The notes beneath the pieces were generated by a model. The model was not told where the DNA came from, ran no database searches, and was given only the letters and a program-made list of their open reading frames with translations. Source: Pseudomicrostroma phylloplanum (taxonomy: Eukaryota > Basidiomycota > Exobasidiomycetes > Microstromatales). From it: a stretch of 64,000 nucleotides of DNA. Shown piece after piece: positions 35,152 through 46,215 of the stretch; positions within the stretch are counted from its first letter, which is position 1, and every line of letters starts with the position of its first letter. Where the stretch lies: contig BCHS01000003.1 in NCBI GenBank assembly GCA_039545275.1, positions 62,001-126,000 of the forward strand. Direction: 5' to 3'. A program made the translations under genes and the position numbers.

Positions 35152-38100
35152 ATGCAGGCACAGCCGCTCTCCGATCTTCAGACCGGCAGCGACTCCCTTA
35201 CGCTGCTGCCTAGCGAGATCCTTTCCCAGGTGAGAGCCGTTTTCGTCTGAGCTTGCTCTCCGAATAGAAGTAGCAGCTCATCTGCTGACACGTCTGGACT
35301 GGATCCTTTCTCTACAGATCGGTCTGCTCTTAGCAGACCCCCAATCCATGGCTCAGGTCTCTAAGCGCTTTCGTGGTGGGTAGGATGCTGCATACAGAGG
35401 CGAAATGCCGTGTGGGGAGATATCTGACCAAACGATGCCTTCTCAGACCTCTTCTCGTCCGCGTCATTTCGTGCTTACTGGTTCATGGACGCCCACGGCC
35501 GAGCTTACGCCCTGTTCTACGCTATAGGCAGGCCCTGGCTCTTCACAAGGCTCCTTCTTGAAGTGGGTTTCGCGGCAGACCATCTCTCGCATGGAAGGCG
35601 CCGCCTTTACTGAATTTCTTCGAGCTTGCAGAGACTTCTCGAACTAGGGGCTGTTCTCTCCCTACACCTTGTCCAGCACCTCTGGAATGTACGCACCCTT
35701 CGCGTGACGTACGACACCGACGTCACGTCAGACTGATCCCTCCACTCTCTCGTCTCGATACAGCGTCGCTACAGCTCTAATGACCAACGTGACGAGGCCT
35801 TTATCTCCGATTCCTGGGCGCAAAATATTACCGAGGACGCAAGTGATGCAGTCTTAGAAGAAGGCGAGAAGCTTGTGCGTGCCTGGGTCCGCCCTGACAG
35901 TGTCCACTTGGCTCTCATGACTTACGATCTCCCTCACTCCTTCTGACAGTACTCAAAGGAGCTCTGCTCCCGCATGGGCGAAGTACGGGCCTATGCCCGC
36001 TGGATCGCAGGATCGCCTAAGTTGAAGGACCACCAACTCGAGGATCTCTTTGGTAAATACAAATCCATTCCCCTTCCATTGTTCTCTCCCGTCGGCCCGA
36101 TGCACCTGACCTTGACCACCGCCGTAGCCAAGGTAGGTCCAGGGACCCTACGTTGCCGCCAGCTGGTTTCCGAGGCCGCTGAAGTACTGTAATGACTTGT
36201 TCTCTTTGCTTGCTGGCAACGTTTTGCACAGTGGCCACGAGCAGCTGCCCATTTTGCACGCCACGGCATCGTCTTCGACGAAAACCAAAAGAGGGCCATC
36301 TTGACAAAACTGCTCATGTGCACAGGCAAGGATTCCAGTTACGTACGTGATAGTGCAGCTATCGTCGCTGACTGCGAACAGCTGATCAATGTTGAGGGTA
36401 AAAAGCACTCTTTCGTGATCGATGAGGCCTTTGCTGTGAGTACAGTATGACGACCCGAAGACGTCATGACAAGGCCCGAGAGACTCACAATGCAGCTCTG
36501 GAGCAACTGATTGGACCCACAGGCTGGCATTATCCTGAACCTTCGCCATGTCGATCGCAACGACACTGGCCTCATCTACTCTACGGATCAAGATGTTCGT
36601 CGCGCCTTCGAAGGTGAGCTCCCTGCATGGGATTGTGGTGCTCTGCCATGTATCTGACTTTGTGTACTTCCTCCTCAATGACCGCAGCCCTTACAGAGCT
36701 CTATCTGAAGGGATATGTGCCTTTCGATCTTCCTGCGCTTGTGGTGAAGCTGGCGACGCGGGTGGCTAATCAAGTCGGGCATTTGCATGCTATGAATATC
36801 ATCTGGTACTTGGTTCATGGCCGCCACCAGCTGACCGAGGGTCTCGCTCACTTTCAATGGTAAGCCTCGAGGAAGAACGCCCGGTCTTTCGCGCACTGAC
36901 CTACAGTCAGTGTTGACTCTCAAACCCTTGGTGGCTATTCAGGGTGGCTTACTATCTTCTGGGCCAGCTCCCTTCCATCGGCCTTTGTGTCCGCGTGTTC
37001 GAAGAGGAAGACGAGTTGGCTGACCCAGAAGCAAAGCTGTTGTCGCTCTGCCGACGATTTGAAAATGTGAGTGCACCTCGCCAAGACGATCCCTCGACTA
37101 GGTTGCACACTGCATTGACAGGGGCAGCTAATCCAACTCATCATATGCACGTTTGCCCGATAGGTGGAAGATGAAATCATCAACGTCTTGATGCAGCCTG
37201 GCCTCTTGAACGATACAGCGGTATTGCAATTTGCAGAGTCTCAGGCGTTGGTATCTGACTGGCCATCCTTCTTGAGTCGCATTGCAAAGTGCTTGCTACT
37301 CGCGCCAATGAAGGTGAGGGACTCAACATTGATGACGCACCTGAGCTTCGTCCGCAGCCGACTGCCACTCACTCACACGTCCCTCAAACATCCTTTTCAC
37401 CGTCGGCAAGGGCGAATTGCTCATCGCCATCAAGAAGTGGGCTGCGACGTCATTGAAGCTCAACTTCGCCGATTTCCTGGGGCCAGAAGTAGAGCGACAC
37501 GGTGAGAGAGAGAGAGACTTGCTGTATTGAGCTATCGAAGCAGAGCTCCCCACTGAGCCTCACTTCTTCTCCCCAGCCTTGCCTTGGCACCGAGGTAAAC
37601 CTCTAGCTCGATTCGATTGGTGGATCAAGTGCGAGCCTCTGACCGAAAAGGTCGACCTGAGACAGTTTCCTGCTCGGCCGAAAGAAAGAGTACTGAGCTG
37701 CTGCGAGGGCCCACGAGTCTGGATGTTCGAAGATGCGGATGATCCACTAGATTTGCAGAGATACATCGACTTCGGCAACGAGATCGATACCAGCTGTCTA
37801 CCTGCCAAGTTTCGACAGCAGCAGCCTGACCGTCTGCAGCTCCCAGACTCTGTCGATACTGCATTGACGAGCCCGGTGATGCAGAAGCAGATCGAAACAT
37901 CGTCTCACAGCCGCAGCGTAGGGTGAGTAGGGCGCAGCCGTTGCCATCTGTACCACAGTACGCTGGTTGACCTTGGTGAGAGATTCTGACCCTTGGCAGA
38001 TTCAAGAAGACCGATCGACTTTTTGAGCGAGTCGCAGATCATTGGCAAGGCAATCATCGCGCCATCTTGGCCATTTGCGGTGAGAATTCTATGGCAGGCT

Positions 38101-38306
38101 GGATCGTCAATGATCATCTAAGCCTTCGCTGGTCCTTGGAAGGCAGCAAGTTCTATGCGACGCGTTGCATGGCAGAGAGGTTCTGGCCCATTGGGTACGA
38201 CCCTCGCATCTACAGGCCTCGTTACATGGTAAAGGACGGACGCCGAATTCGACTCCCGCCTCCACCTTTGGACCTCATGCGCATCGAAGACATGGACTTG
38301 AGGTAG
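35152..38306 (+). CDS. M2: medium F-box-like tandem-family protein
   Basis: Fourteen exons: 35152-35229, 35318-35375, 35447-35562, 35632-35688, 35764-35874, 35950-36132, 36232-36435, 36523-36613, 36688-36859, 36943-37066, 37164-37313, 37411-37501, 37577-37922, 38000-38306; 695 aa. Exons 2, 3, 4, 6, 9, 11, 12 and 13 have exactly the lengths of M1 (58, 116, 57, 183, 172, 150, 91, 346). In exon 6, 41 of 61 residues equal M1, so the duplication is not recent. Start MQAQPLSDLQ is weakly conserved; LLPSEILSQ then IGLLLADPQSMAQVSKRFR form the F-box-like motif. Later blocks: DLEDLFGK-like, WPRAAAHFARHGIVF, DEIINVLMQPGLLNDTAVL, IDFGNEIDTSCLPA and AILAICGENSMAGWIVNDH. Exon 12 uses an AAG acceptor. Function unknown. 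Confidence 0.8.
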
Positions 38307-38722
38307 AGACCATGAGCCAGACGCTGCTGCTGGACGTACTGTACAGAGCGTTCGCTTTCCACTTCCCTCGGCTCCTAGCGCTGAATGCAGCCCCCCTGTA
38401 ACGAGCCTTCCACCCCCGCGGCCAATTGAATTCATTTCCTCGCAATGTCAGTCTCTTGCCACTGGGAGGTACTTCTCCAGCGGTCCTCGAGCAGGTGCGC
38501 AGCACATCTTTCCCGTGAGCGCGTGACCTTAGCGGCTGCCCGTATCTCTCAGCTGGCGGGAAGGTAGTGGCGGAAGGGTGCGCCCCCAACTATCCGCTCG
38601 CGTGGGGCGCACGTCGAGTGGCTCTTGATTGGCAATTTCTCTCCTCCTCCATCGCTTTTGTAGCTCTCCCAGCCACCTCTTCCTCAGACTCTTCCTACCG
38701 AGTCTTCTCGGAATCTCCCACC
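38307..38722. promoter_or_regulatory. Promoter region of S3
   Basis: Contains CGTCGAGTGGC then GATTGGCA (38612-38634), 90 bases before the ATG; S4 has the same combination at 40239-40260. No gene seen. Confidence 0.5.
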
Positions 38723-39945
38723 ATGTCGAACGCTGAGCCCTCCAATTCCACTCCAGATCTTGATGTCTCCCCTCGCAAGGCGACGCTAGAGTCGATGCCG
38801 CATGAGATCCTTGTTCAGGTGAGCACACATACAGAGAGGCCTTCAAGTCTTGGCCTGATCCCATTTGCTCTACGCCACAGATCTGGATACATCTCGACGA
38901 CCCTTCGCCTATGGCTCGCACGTCTTGGAAGCTTAAACGTGGGTAGATTGATCTCCTTTGAGCATTGGCACGATCTCTGAGGCTCTCGTTTGGGCCGCTC
39001 ACTTTCGCCTCCTTGCAGGCGCTTCTCAGGCTTGCGACCTGCGTGCACGATGGCTATTAGCAGAATTTGGCCCGACGTACGCACTGTTTCAGGCCATTGC
39101 TCGACCTAAGCTCTTCAGCGCAGAACTTTGCAACGTGAGTAATGTCCCTTTCGAGAGTAGTTGCAAGGAATGAGCACTAATATCCCTTCCGTCTCGCCCA
39201 GCTAGGTCCTCATAGCATATGGCGCAAATGTTTCCCTTACCCTGATTCAAGAATTTGCCAAGGTATGCTGTGCTATGGCGCTAGAAGACTGCAAACATTT
39301 CCTAGTCCAACTGTACTGACAGCATTGAGACTCATCAGCGCCATTTTTCCACCGTCGAGACGTGGTTTGAGCTCTCCGACCAGGAACGATGGGGTATGAA
39401 GATAGGCTTTCCGGCCGCCGTGGCACTCCTGTCGGAAGGAGTCAAACGAGTGCGTCTTCGACCTGGGGGTGTACACTTTCGTATACCAGGCGGCGCCCAA
39501 GCTTCTCATCTCACTGACCCTGATGCTCTTTATATATGGCTTTGACGTTTCAGTACCCGCAGCATAGAATCAACGACCCTTTCAATGAAATGGACCTCTT
39601 TGTCTCTTGGCTAAACGATGAGAAGGACCTCACTCCTGCCCTTCTCCGAGCAATGTTTGTCGACCGACAGTTTGCCCCTCTTCCCCTGAAGGGTGATCCT
39701 TACGAAGCCCGTCTCAGAGCACAAGGTACATCTGCAATGCAGTTGACTGAGAAGGTGAGTCCAAAATGGGACGGTTGTGACAGCCGCGTTTCTGCAACGC
39801 TCCACCTGACCTTGGCAATGTTGCTGCTGACCTACCGCTTTAACGCCAACAGTTGGCGACAGTAGCTCAGTACTTACATGTCCAACAGCACTACAACGCT
39901 GCCAGAACCAGGTCGCTCAAGGCTGACGCGAGGGTGGACAAATGA
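38723..39945 (+). CDS. S3: short F-box-like tandem-family protein
   Basis: Seven exons: 38723-38818, 38881-38938, 39019-39134, 39206-39262, 39339-39449, 39554-39754, 39853-39945; 243 aa. Motifs: ESMPHEILVQ, intron, IWIHLDDPSPMARTSWKLK; then LRARWLLAEFGPTYALFQAI, VLIAYGANVSLTLIQEFAK, MDLFVSWLNDEKDLTPALL and FAPLPLKG. Closest to S4 and S5, with which it shares the RARWLLAEFGP wording, so S3-S5 arose by local duplication within the S group. In place of VSKR it has TSWK, weakening the F-box-like motif. The C-terminus is short and basic. No partner M or L gene follows it directly. Confidence 0.78.
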
Positions 39946-40344
39946 GTGGGTATGCGCTCCTTCTCGGGCTGGGCGAAGGGGCAACCGGATAAGCGGTCAG
40001 CAAGCAACGCAAAGAGCGAGCGTAATAATGTACTCGAGCTCCCACCAGTTGCTCCGCCCTGATCGCACCTTCCTCGTAGAAATGGCAGCAATCTTCCTAA
40101 ATCCACTTTTTTCGAACATCGCTCAGCCCTCGGCGGCTTCCGAGCTTGAAGAAGCTGAGGTCACAGACGGAAGAATGTGGCACGGTCATCTGTCGTAACG
40201 GCGCGCTTGCAAGCCACCGTCTGCGCGAGCTGCATGTCGTCGAGTGGCATTCGATTGGCACCACCCTCCTTCCTTTCATTATATAGCATCTGTTCTCCTA
40301 CTCCTCGAGACCTTTAACGCCTAGTCTTCACTCTATCTCCCACC
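39946..40344. promoter_or_regulatory. Promoter region of S4
   Basis: Holds CGAGTGGC...GATTGGC (40241-40259) 86 bases before the ATG and a TATATA at 40280-40285. No gene seen. Confidence 0.5.
40280..40285 (+). promoter_or_regulatory. Putative TATA box of S4
   Basis: TATATA, 60 bases before the ATG at 40345 and 21 bases after the inverted CCAAT element. Confidence 0.35.
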
Positions 40345-41610
40345 ATGTCGGACCCTAATGCATCCACTCATATGGCGAGTCCTAATGATTCCTCATCGAA
40401 ATCCAAAATAGAGTCGATGCCATACGAGATTCTCGTTCAGATGAGCGAAACGAGGGTGCGGAAAGAGCGGCAGACGCTTATGTTGGACCCCCCTGGATGT
40501 CTTCCTGGACACTGCCTCCGCTTCTCCACGCGAGTAGATCTGGATTCATTTGGACGAGGCCGGTGCTCGAGCTCTCTCTCAGACGTGTTGGGAGCTTCAG
40601 GGTGAGGACGGGTAGTGCACATCTCTTGATGCCTGTTCTTCACTCACCTGAGCTCAGCGGCTACTAGCAGAAGCTTCAGGGAACCATGACTTGCGTGCTC
40701 GATGGCTGCTCGCAGAGTACGGTCCGGCGTACGCTTTGTTCCACGGAATCGCTCGTCCTATGCTCTTCAATGTAGAGTTTTGCAATGCGAGTACCCGATA
40801 GCACTGGCGCAGGCTCCTTCCAGCACCCACACTCAAAAGTCTTCGCCTTTGGTCATCCAGGTACTCATCGCATACGGTGCAGCCGTTTCCTTTGCTCTTA
40901 CTCAAGAGCTTGCTAGGGTAAGTCTCAGTGGAGCTGCGACGGGGTCCATCCATGGCCTCTTGCATTCCTGGTCTGAGCCGACAGCCTCTCGCCAGCGCCA
41001 CTTTGCCGTTGGCAAGGAACGCAAAGAGCTCAAGAGCCAGGACAAGTGGGGTATGACGATAAGCTGGGCCGCCGCTATGGCTGTGATGACAGAAGGAGCC
41101 AAGAGAGTGCGTATGCGGTCGAAGAAAAGACCTAAGTGCACATGCTCCTCCGCAAGTGCTCGAAGCACTGAAGCGGCATTGTGCTCCATCTGTCGTCCAC
41201 CACACTTTGCCATTTCAGTACTCGCACCTCGAGATCAACGGCGGCTACAGTGAGATGCGCCTATTCCTTTGCTGGCTGCAGAACTCGTCGGATATGACCC
41301 CGGATGAACTCAAGGAGATGTTTATTGAACGACAATTCGTTCCCCTACCTCTCAAAATTGACTACGATCTGCCTGAGAGCAACCTCAGCGTCGAGGAGAG
41401 CCAGGTAAACATGTGCGAGAAAGTAAGCCTGAGAGTGCATTGATGTCAGTGGGCCCCCGGAACGGTCGATGTGAGCTGATACATGCAAGCGCCGACTTCC
41501 CACGCTATACCAAACAGATTGGGATTGTTATGCAGTACCTGCACGACCAGTTGCGCTACAATGCAACTCAAACCAAAACGCCGAAGCGTGCCGCAGACAT
41601 GGACATCTGA
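40345..41610 (+). CDS. S4: short F-box-like tandem-family protein with altered splice sites
   Basis: Likely exons: 40345-40455, 40538-40601, 40671-40786, 40861-40917, 40996-41106, 41219-41422, 41518-41610; 251 aa. Three splice features differ from paralogues. The first donor after ILVQ reads AT (40441) rather than GT; a GT 15 bases on (40456) keeps the frame and adds MSETR inside the F-box-like motif. Exon 3 has adjacent acceptors TAG|CAG (40665-40670), the second giving the family length of 116 nt. The third donor is GC (40787), as in S5. Motifs: ESMPYEILVQ, IWIHLDEAGARALSQTCWEL, LRARWLLAEYGPAYALFHGI, VLIAYGAAVSFALTQELAR, MRLFLCWLQNSSDMTPDEL and FVPLPLKI. Exon 2 is 64 instead of 58 nt. It may be functional, but the F-box-like part is disturbed. 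Confidence 0.68.
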
Positions 41611-42501
41611 CTGGGCGTGCGTCCCTCCTCGGGTGGAGCATAGCGCAAGGGTGGTAAGCGCACGCAACGAATGAGGGTGTTGTCTGATTCGGATTCGAGC
41701 CATTTGTGCCACAACGCTTCGTAGAAATGACAGCACTCTTTTCAACGTTAGGTCTTCCCACCATCGATCGGCTTTGGGGCGTGAAGGAGATCAAGTCACT
41801 CGCGAACACCGAGGATTGCGGTACGAGCCCCTATCCTGCTGTACTCCCTTTCGACCCGGTGCATATAGACCTCTGCTCGGCTGTATGACCTCTGTGGGCT
41901 ACTGTTCCTTGGAGAGGTTCGAAACCGGACTTACAGTGCGCGCGGTCGCCTAAAGCACTTCATATCCGAGCAGCGGGGCGGGGTATACCCGATGATGCTG
42001 CCGTGTCTGCTTTGCTGCTTCTCTTGCTCCTTCCTGCTCTTCTCCGCCTCTTAGACTACGCTCGCCTCTCCGAGTCTTTCCTTCTCAAGGTCATTCTTTC
42101 TCTACATTGTCCATACCTGAGCCTCGCCCCGATAGAAGAAGCTCTATGGCTCTCAGCGACTTGCGGTGGAGCACACTTCGCCTCCCTGCTGGGGCACTAC
42201 GCGAGGTGGACCGAGCTTGCTAGGGCTGACCGCCTGGAGGAACTATGCTGTTTGATGCGCCTTCCTCGTCATCGGCCCGGCTACCAGCCCATCTCTCACG
42301 TGAGCATGTGACCGTAGCAGTTGCTCGCACCCCTGTGCTGGCGGAAGCGGGAGAACCGATGACTCAGGGCCGTGCCTGAACGTGCTGCTGCTGCGACGTC
42401 TCTGTGGAGCTGAGTGGAAGGACCTCTCCCTCCAGTCCCTGCTTTCGCGACTGCCACCCACTCTTTATCGTCAGCCTCGTCTTTACTACGCCTTCACTGT
42501 C
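41611..42501. promoter_or_regulatory. Intergenic region S4-S5
   Basis: About 0.9 kb. The last 200 bases resemble the S3 promoter (GTGAGCATGTGACCGTAGC at 42300-42318 against GTGAGCGCGTGACCTTAGC at 38515-38533, then GCTGGCGG), so the promoter was duplicated with the gene. No gene seen in the rest. Confidence 0.45.
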
Positions 42502-43736
42502 ATGTCGGCTCCTGTTGTCTCACCTGAGAAGGCCACACTAGCGTCGTTGCCCCACGAGATCCTGGTCGAGGTGAGTCGCCGGCAAACTGCCTTCCGCAAG
42601 CATGAGATATGCTGACCAGCTACGCTGCTGCCACCACTTTAGATCTGGATTCATCTCGATGATCCTTCTGCCCTAGCACAGGTGTCTCGAAAGCTATGGC
42701 GTGAGTCAAGTGACATGCGTCGGCGTTTGACACCTCTCCGGAGCTCTCATCTATGTTATTGTACCGGAAATTCTGACCTCCTTAGGCGCATCAAAGGCGA
42801 ATGATCTTCGAGCCCGATGGCTGCTCGCAGAATTTGGTCCCGCATACGCCTTGTTCCAGGCTATCGCTCGTCCCAAGCTCTTCAACATACAGCTTTGCAA
42901 CGCGAGTGTCACATCAGCATAGGCCATGGGACAACCAGTGCACTGAAGTTTCTTAGCTTCCGAACCTACAGAGGCTCATCGCCGATGGTGCGCACGTCTC
43001 CCTTGCTCTGACGCAGGAAGTTGCGAGGGTAGGTCCTGCTACGGCATCAGTCGGAGGTCGTCATAGGCTCTTGTTGGTATCCTCTGACTCAGATTTCCTC
43101 AGCGACATTTCGCGACAGGCAGTGAACGTGAAGAGCTGAAAGGCAAGGACAAATGGGGTATGGGGATAAGTTTTTCCGCCGCCATGGCTGTCATGGTAGA
43201 AGGAGTCAAAAGAGTGCGTTCATAGACAACTTACTGGTCTTCGATGACCATTGCTCTACTCAAGAGCCCGGAGGAGTGACAGCTGTTGACGAATCTGCCA
43301 TAAGGTTACACCTTCCCCCCCCTCCCCCTTCCAGTACCCGCGCTGGTCCATGGACGGCAGTTACAACGAGATGAGATACTTCACCTCATGGTTGCAGGAT
43401 ACCTCGCCTGCCACCCCTGAAGGTCTCAGAGCGATGTTTATCGACCGGGAATTTGCCCCGCTTCCGCTTAGGACCCACTACAACCTCCCCTCCAGCAAGC
43501 TCGACGTACAGGCCAGCCAAACTCTCATGAGCGAGAAGGTAAGTCCGAGTGAGAACGGTGGTCATTTGTATGCCAGAAGGGTCATCCGAACTTCACCGAT
43601 GTCGTCGCTAAGTGCAATACTGTATCCGCCATACCAACACCAGTTCGCCATTATGGCCCAATATCTACATGCACAGCAGCGACACAATGCTCGCAAGGCT
43701 CAGTCACGAAAGGCTGCAGCACCAAAGAAGACTTGA
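42502..43736 (+). CDS. S5: short F-box-like tandem-family protein
   Basis: Seven exons: 42502-42570, 42643-42700, 42786-42901, 42972-43028, 43103-43213, 43335-43538, 43644-43736; 235 aa. Motifs: ASLPHEILVE, intron, IWIHLDDPSALAQVSRKLW; LRARWLLAEFGPAYALFQAI; RLIADGAHVSLALTQEVAR; MRYFTSWLQDTSPATPEGL; FAPLPLRT. The third intron starts with GC (42902), at the same place as in S4. The last exon ends in a Lys-rich tail (APKKT). The F-box-like motif is intact, unlike in S4. Confidence 0.8.
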
Positions 43737-44509
43737 GTCAGGGGGGCGCTGGTCTCACAGTCTGAAAGGAGGCGGAGGAGAGCAGGCTGCTGGCCGGCGA
43801 GAGTCTGAGTGTCTCATTGTCGAATAACCTTTGGAGGCCGTGTCTCAATTGAATGACAATGATTCAAGTTGTTCCGCGAAGGAGGCTCTTCTCGACTGTC
43901 TACTGTGTTCTGTTCGTGAGCGAGTGGGAGTACAAGAGAGTGAAAGCGAGCATCTGACCAGAGCGCAGCTGGGCCGAAGAGGCGCAGCTCGTGCATCAGA
44001 TTGCAGCCTGCTCCTCGCAACGAACCTGCGACAATGGCAGAAGATCGTCCCTGTCATTCCCCGTATGCCATGACGAGTGTCCTACACTACCATTGCAGCA
44101 GACCGAGCTGCTGTGTTTCAAGTCCTGTAGCCAACGCCGCCCTATCCCTGCTTGCCTCGGAAGAAAGCTTCTCCTAGCCACGAAGCTTTGTCCCGTAGAC
44201 CTTTGTCAATTCAGCATCGATGTAGCGTTCACGGGCGTCTGGGCTACGATTCTGTGGTTGAATGATCCTTGTGTGTGCTTGCAGGTCGAAACCCCTCTAT
44301 GGCCGCTTCTATTCGGACATCGTATCTGTCCGCTCCCGTTCCGTCAGCCTATCGGACCGGTAGCGACGCGTCCGGAGTCGGCGACACGGTCCCTTTCCGT
44401 GTGCTTAGTCCCCGGCATGACCGCGGGTGGACTGGCCTGAAGATCCTTCATCGGACATCCTTCACCACTGCTCGGGATCCCGTCCCGTACTCTTCTGCGA
44501 ACAGTCAGC
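43737..44509. promoter_or_regulatory. Promoter region of S6
   Basis: Contains CCGGTAGCGACGCGTCCGG at 44357-44375, identical to 51423-51441 before SL2, 153 and 164 bases ahead of the respective ATGs. ACGCGT inside it is an MluI-box-like site. No gene supported. Confidence 0.5.
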
Positions 44510-45839
44510 ATGGCGGCGCCTAGTTCCTCGACACGCGAGCCGGGCGACGCTACACTGCAGTTCATGCCGGATGTGGTCCTGCTCAGGGTGAGTAGACTGC
44601 CGGCTGCCGAGAAGCGAACATTGACCTGTGTCGCTCACCTCCCCTCTTCTCCTCCCTCCCCCTCCCCCTCCCCCAGATCTGGGTCCTTCTCGAGGAACCG
44701 CAGAACTTCACCCTTGTTTGTAAGGATATTCGAGGTGTGTAGCGTAGGGCTATGAGCGTCGAATGTCCACCTTGGGTGACAGTCCCTGCTCATGTCCTCT
44801 TCACATACTCCACTGATGCTGGTCTTTCCGATGGGCAGAGTTCACTCAAATGGCGGATGTTCGAGCAGCGTACTTCTTGGTAAGGTACGGAAAGTATCTG
44901 GCCATGTTTCATGCCATCGCTCGCCCCAAGGTCTTCGACGAGGCCCTCTGCAAGGTCAGGAGAATCAATGGCTGAAAACAGAGCTCATGCCGATGCCCAG
45001 CTGATAGATCATCTCGCCATCTGACAGTCGCTGGTTGAGCTGGGAGCTGCCATATCATTGGCTTTGATGCAGGAACTCAGCAAAGTGAGCCGTCCCCCCC
45101 CCTTTGGCACGGCGTCCATGTTGGAGAGAAGAGCCAGCGAGACTCAGGTGCGACATGTTCAATCTCTCTGCCTTCTTCAGCGCTGGTTCTCTTCTGGCCC
45201 TGCTCGAACAGACTTGAACAGCAAAGACAAGTGGGGCCTCAACCTATCATTCTCTGCTGTCCTCGCCGTTTTGTCGGCTGGAGCTAAGAAGGTGAGTGTC
45301 GTTGGGACTCCGTGGCTTATGAGCACTCAAGGGGATGCTGCGGCTCATTAAACATTCCCCATACCTCCTCCTTGTCAGTTTCCGAAGCTGAACGTCGCCA
45401 AGACGTCCGAAATGGAACTGTTCTCAGACTGGCTCAACGGTCGTAATAACATCACCCGTGATGGCCTCAAGACCATGTTCCTCAAGCGTGAATTCAGTCC
45501 CTTGCCGCTGCGCAACATCGTCTTTGGCGGCTATGGGAGCCCCCTGATTACCGTCGAGAGGGTGAGCCTGTCCGAGGGGAATCTTCGTCTGCAAAGGTCG
45601 CCATCGAGCGCACTGCCGCTCACTCACTCTACTCTTGGCGTGATCCTACTTTCTAGATCACGGCCGTGGCGGACTGCATGGTAGCACAGCGAGATGCCAG
45701 AAGACTGAAGAGGAAGCGTTTGCCAAGCGCCAGCAGTGCGCAAGACGAGAAGTGTGGTATCAAGAAGAAAGAGGACTTGGGAAGCACCGGTAGCGCGCTA
45801 GACGAGAAACGCGGTATCAAGCCTGATCGCGACGAGTAG
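44510..45839 (+). CDS. S6: short F-box-like tandem-family protein, partner of L1
   Basis: Seven exons: 44510-44587, 44677-44734, 44839-44954, 45028-45084, 45181-45291, 45379-45561, 45657-45839; 261 aa. Motifs: FMPDVVLLR, intron, IWVLLEEPQNFTLVCKDIR; VRAAYFLVRYGKYLAMFHAI; SLVELGAAISLALMQELSK; MELFSDWLNGRNNITRDGL; FSPLPLRN. The last exon is longer than in S3-S5 and holds an internal duplication (AQDEKCGIK and ALDEKRGIK). S6 is closest to the S halves of SL1 and SL2 (FPKLNVA wording at the start of exon 6, as in SL2). L1 begins 376 bases downstream in the same direction, so S6-L1 is the unfused counterpart of SL2. Confidence 0.8.
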
Positions 45840-46215
45840 CTTTGTTCATTGTTTCGTTTCCCTGATCGAAAGAAGCTGATGTTGACCCGATGGACAATAC
45901 TGGAAGCCTGTAGTATGAAGTGTGCGTGCTCATCAGACCATGTCAGAGTGAGTTGCTGCACCATGAGGCGATTGTCTTGCGGAACGGCGCCCCCCCTTTC
46001 TCTCCGCCCGCCACCCTCGGACCGAGAGCGGTACGCGTCGACGGAAGTAGAAAGGCCGGGGCGAATGACTTGGTCCGAGCGTCGTTGCACCGGGCCCTTT
46101 TCCTGTCGTCCTCCTCTCCTCCATCTCCATCCCACTCTTTCCCCGCCACTCCTCTTCTTTCCTACCACCATTCTGACTTGAAGCTTCTTCGTTTTCCTTC
46201 TCTGCCATCGCAGCC
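45840..46215. promoter_or_regulatory. S6-L1 spacer
   Basis: Separates S6 from L1. It has its own ACGCGT (46033-46038) and a pyrimidine-rich stretch (46100-46170) before the L1 ATG, typical of a fungal promoter; hence L1 is read as an independent gene. Confidence 0.45.

Noticed and set aside
43991..44440. 149-codon ORF upstream of S6
   Set aside because: It overlaps the conserved promoter element and has no similarity to the family or to anything I recognise.
45840..46215. S6 and L1 as one fused gene like SL2
   Set aside because: S6 has a stop at 45839 in its last exon, and the spacer has promoter-like features before a good ATG; no splice pair bridges them in frame that I could see.
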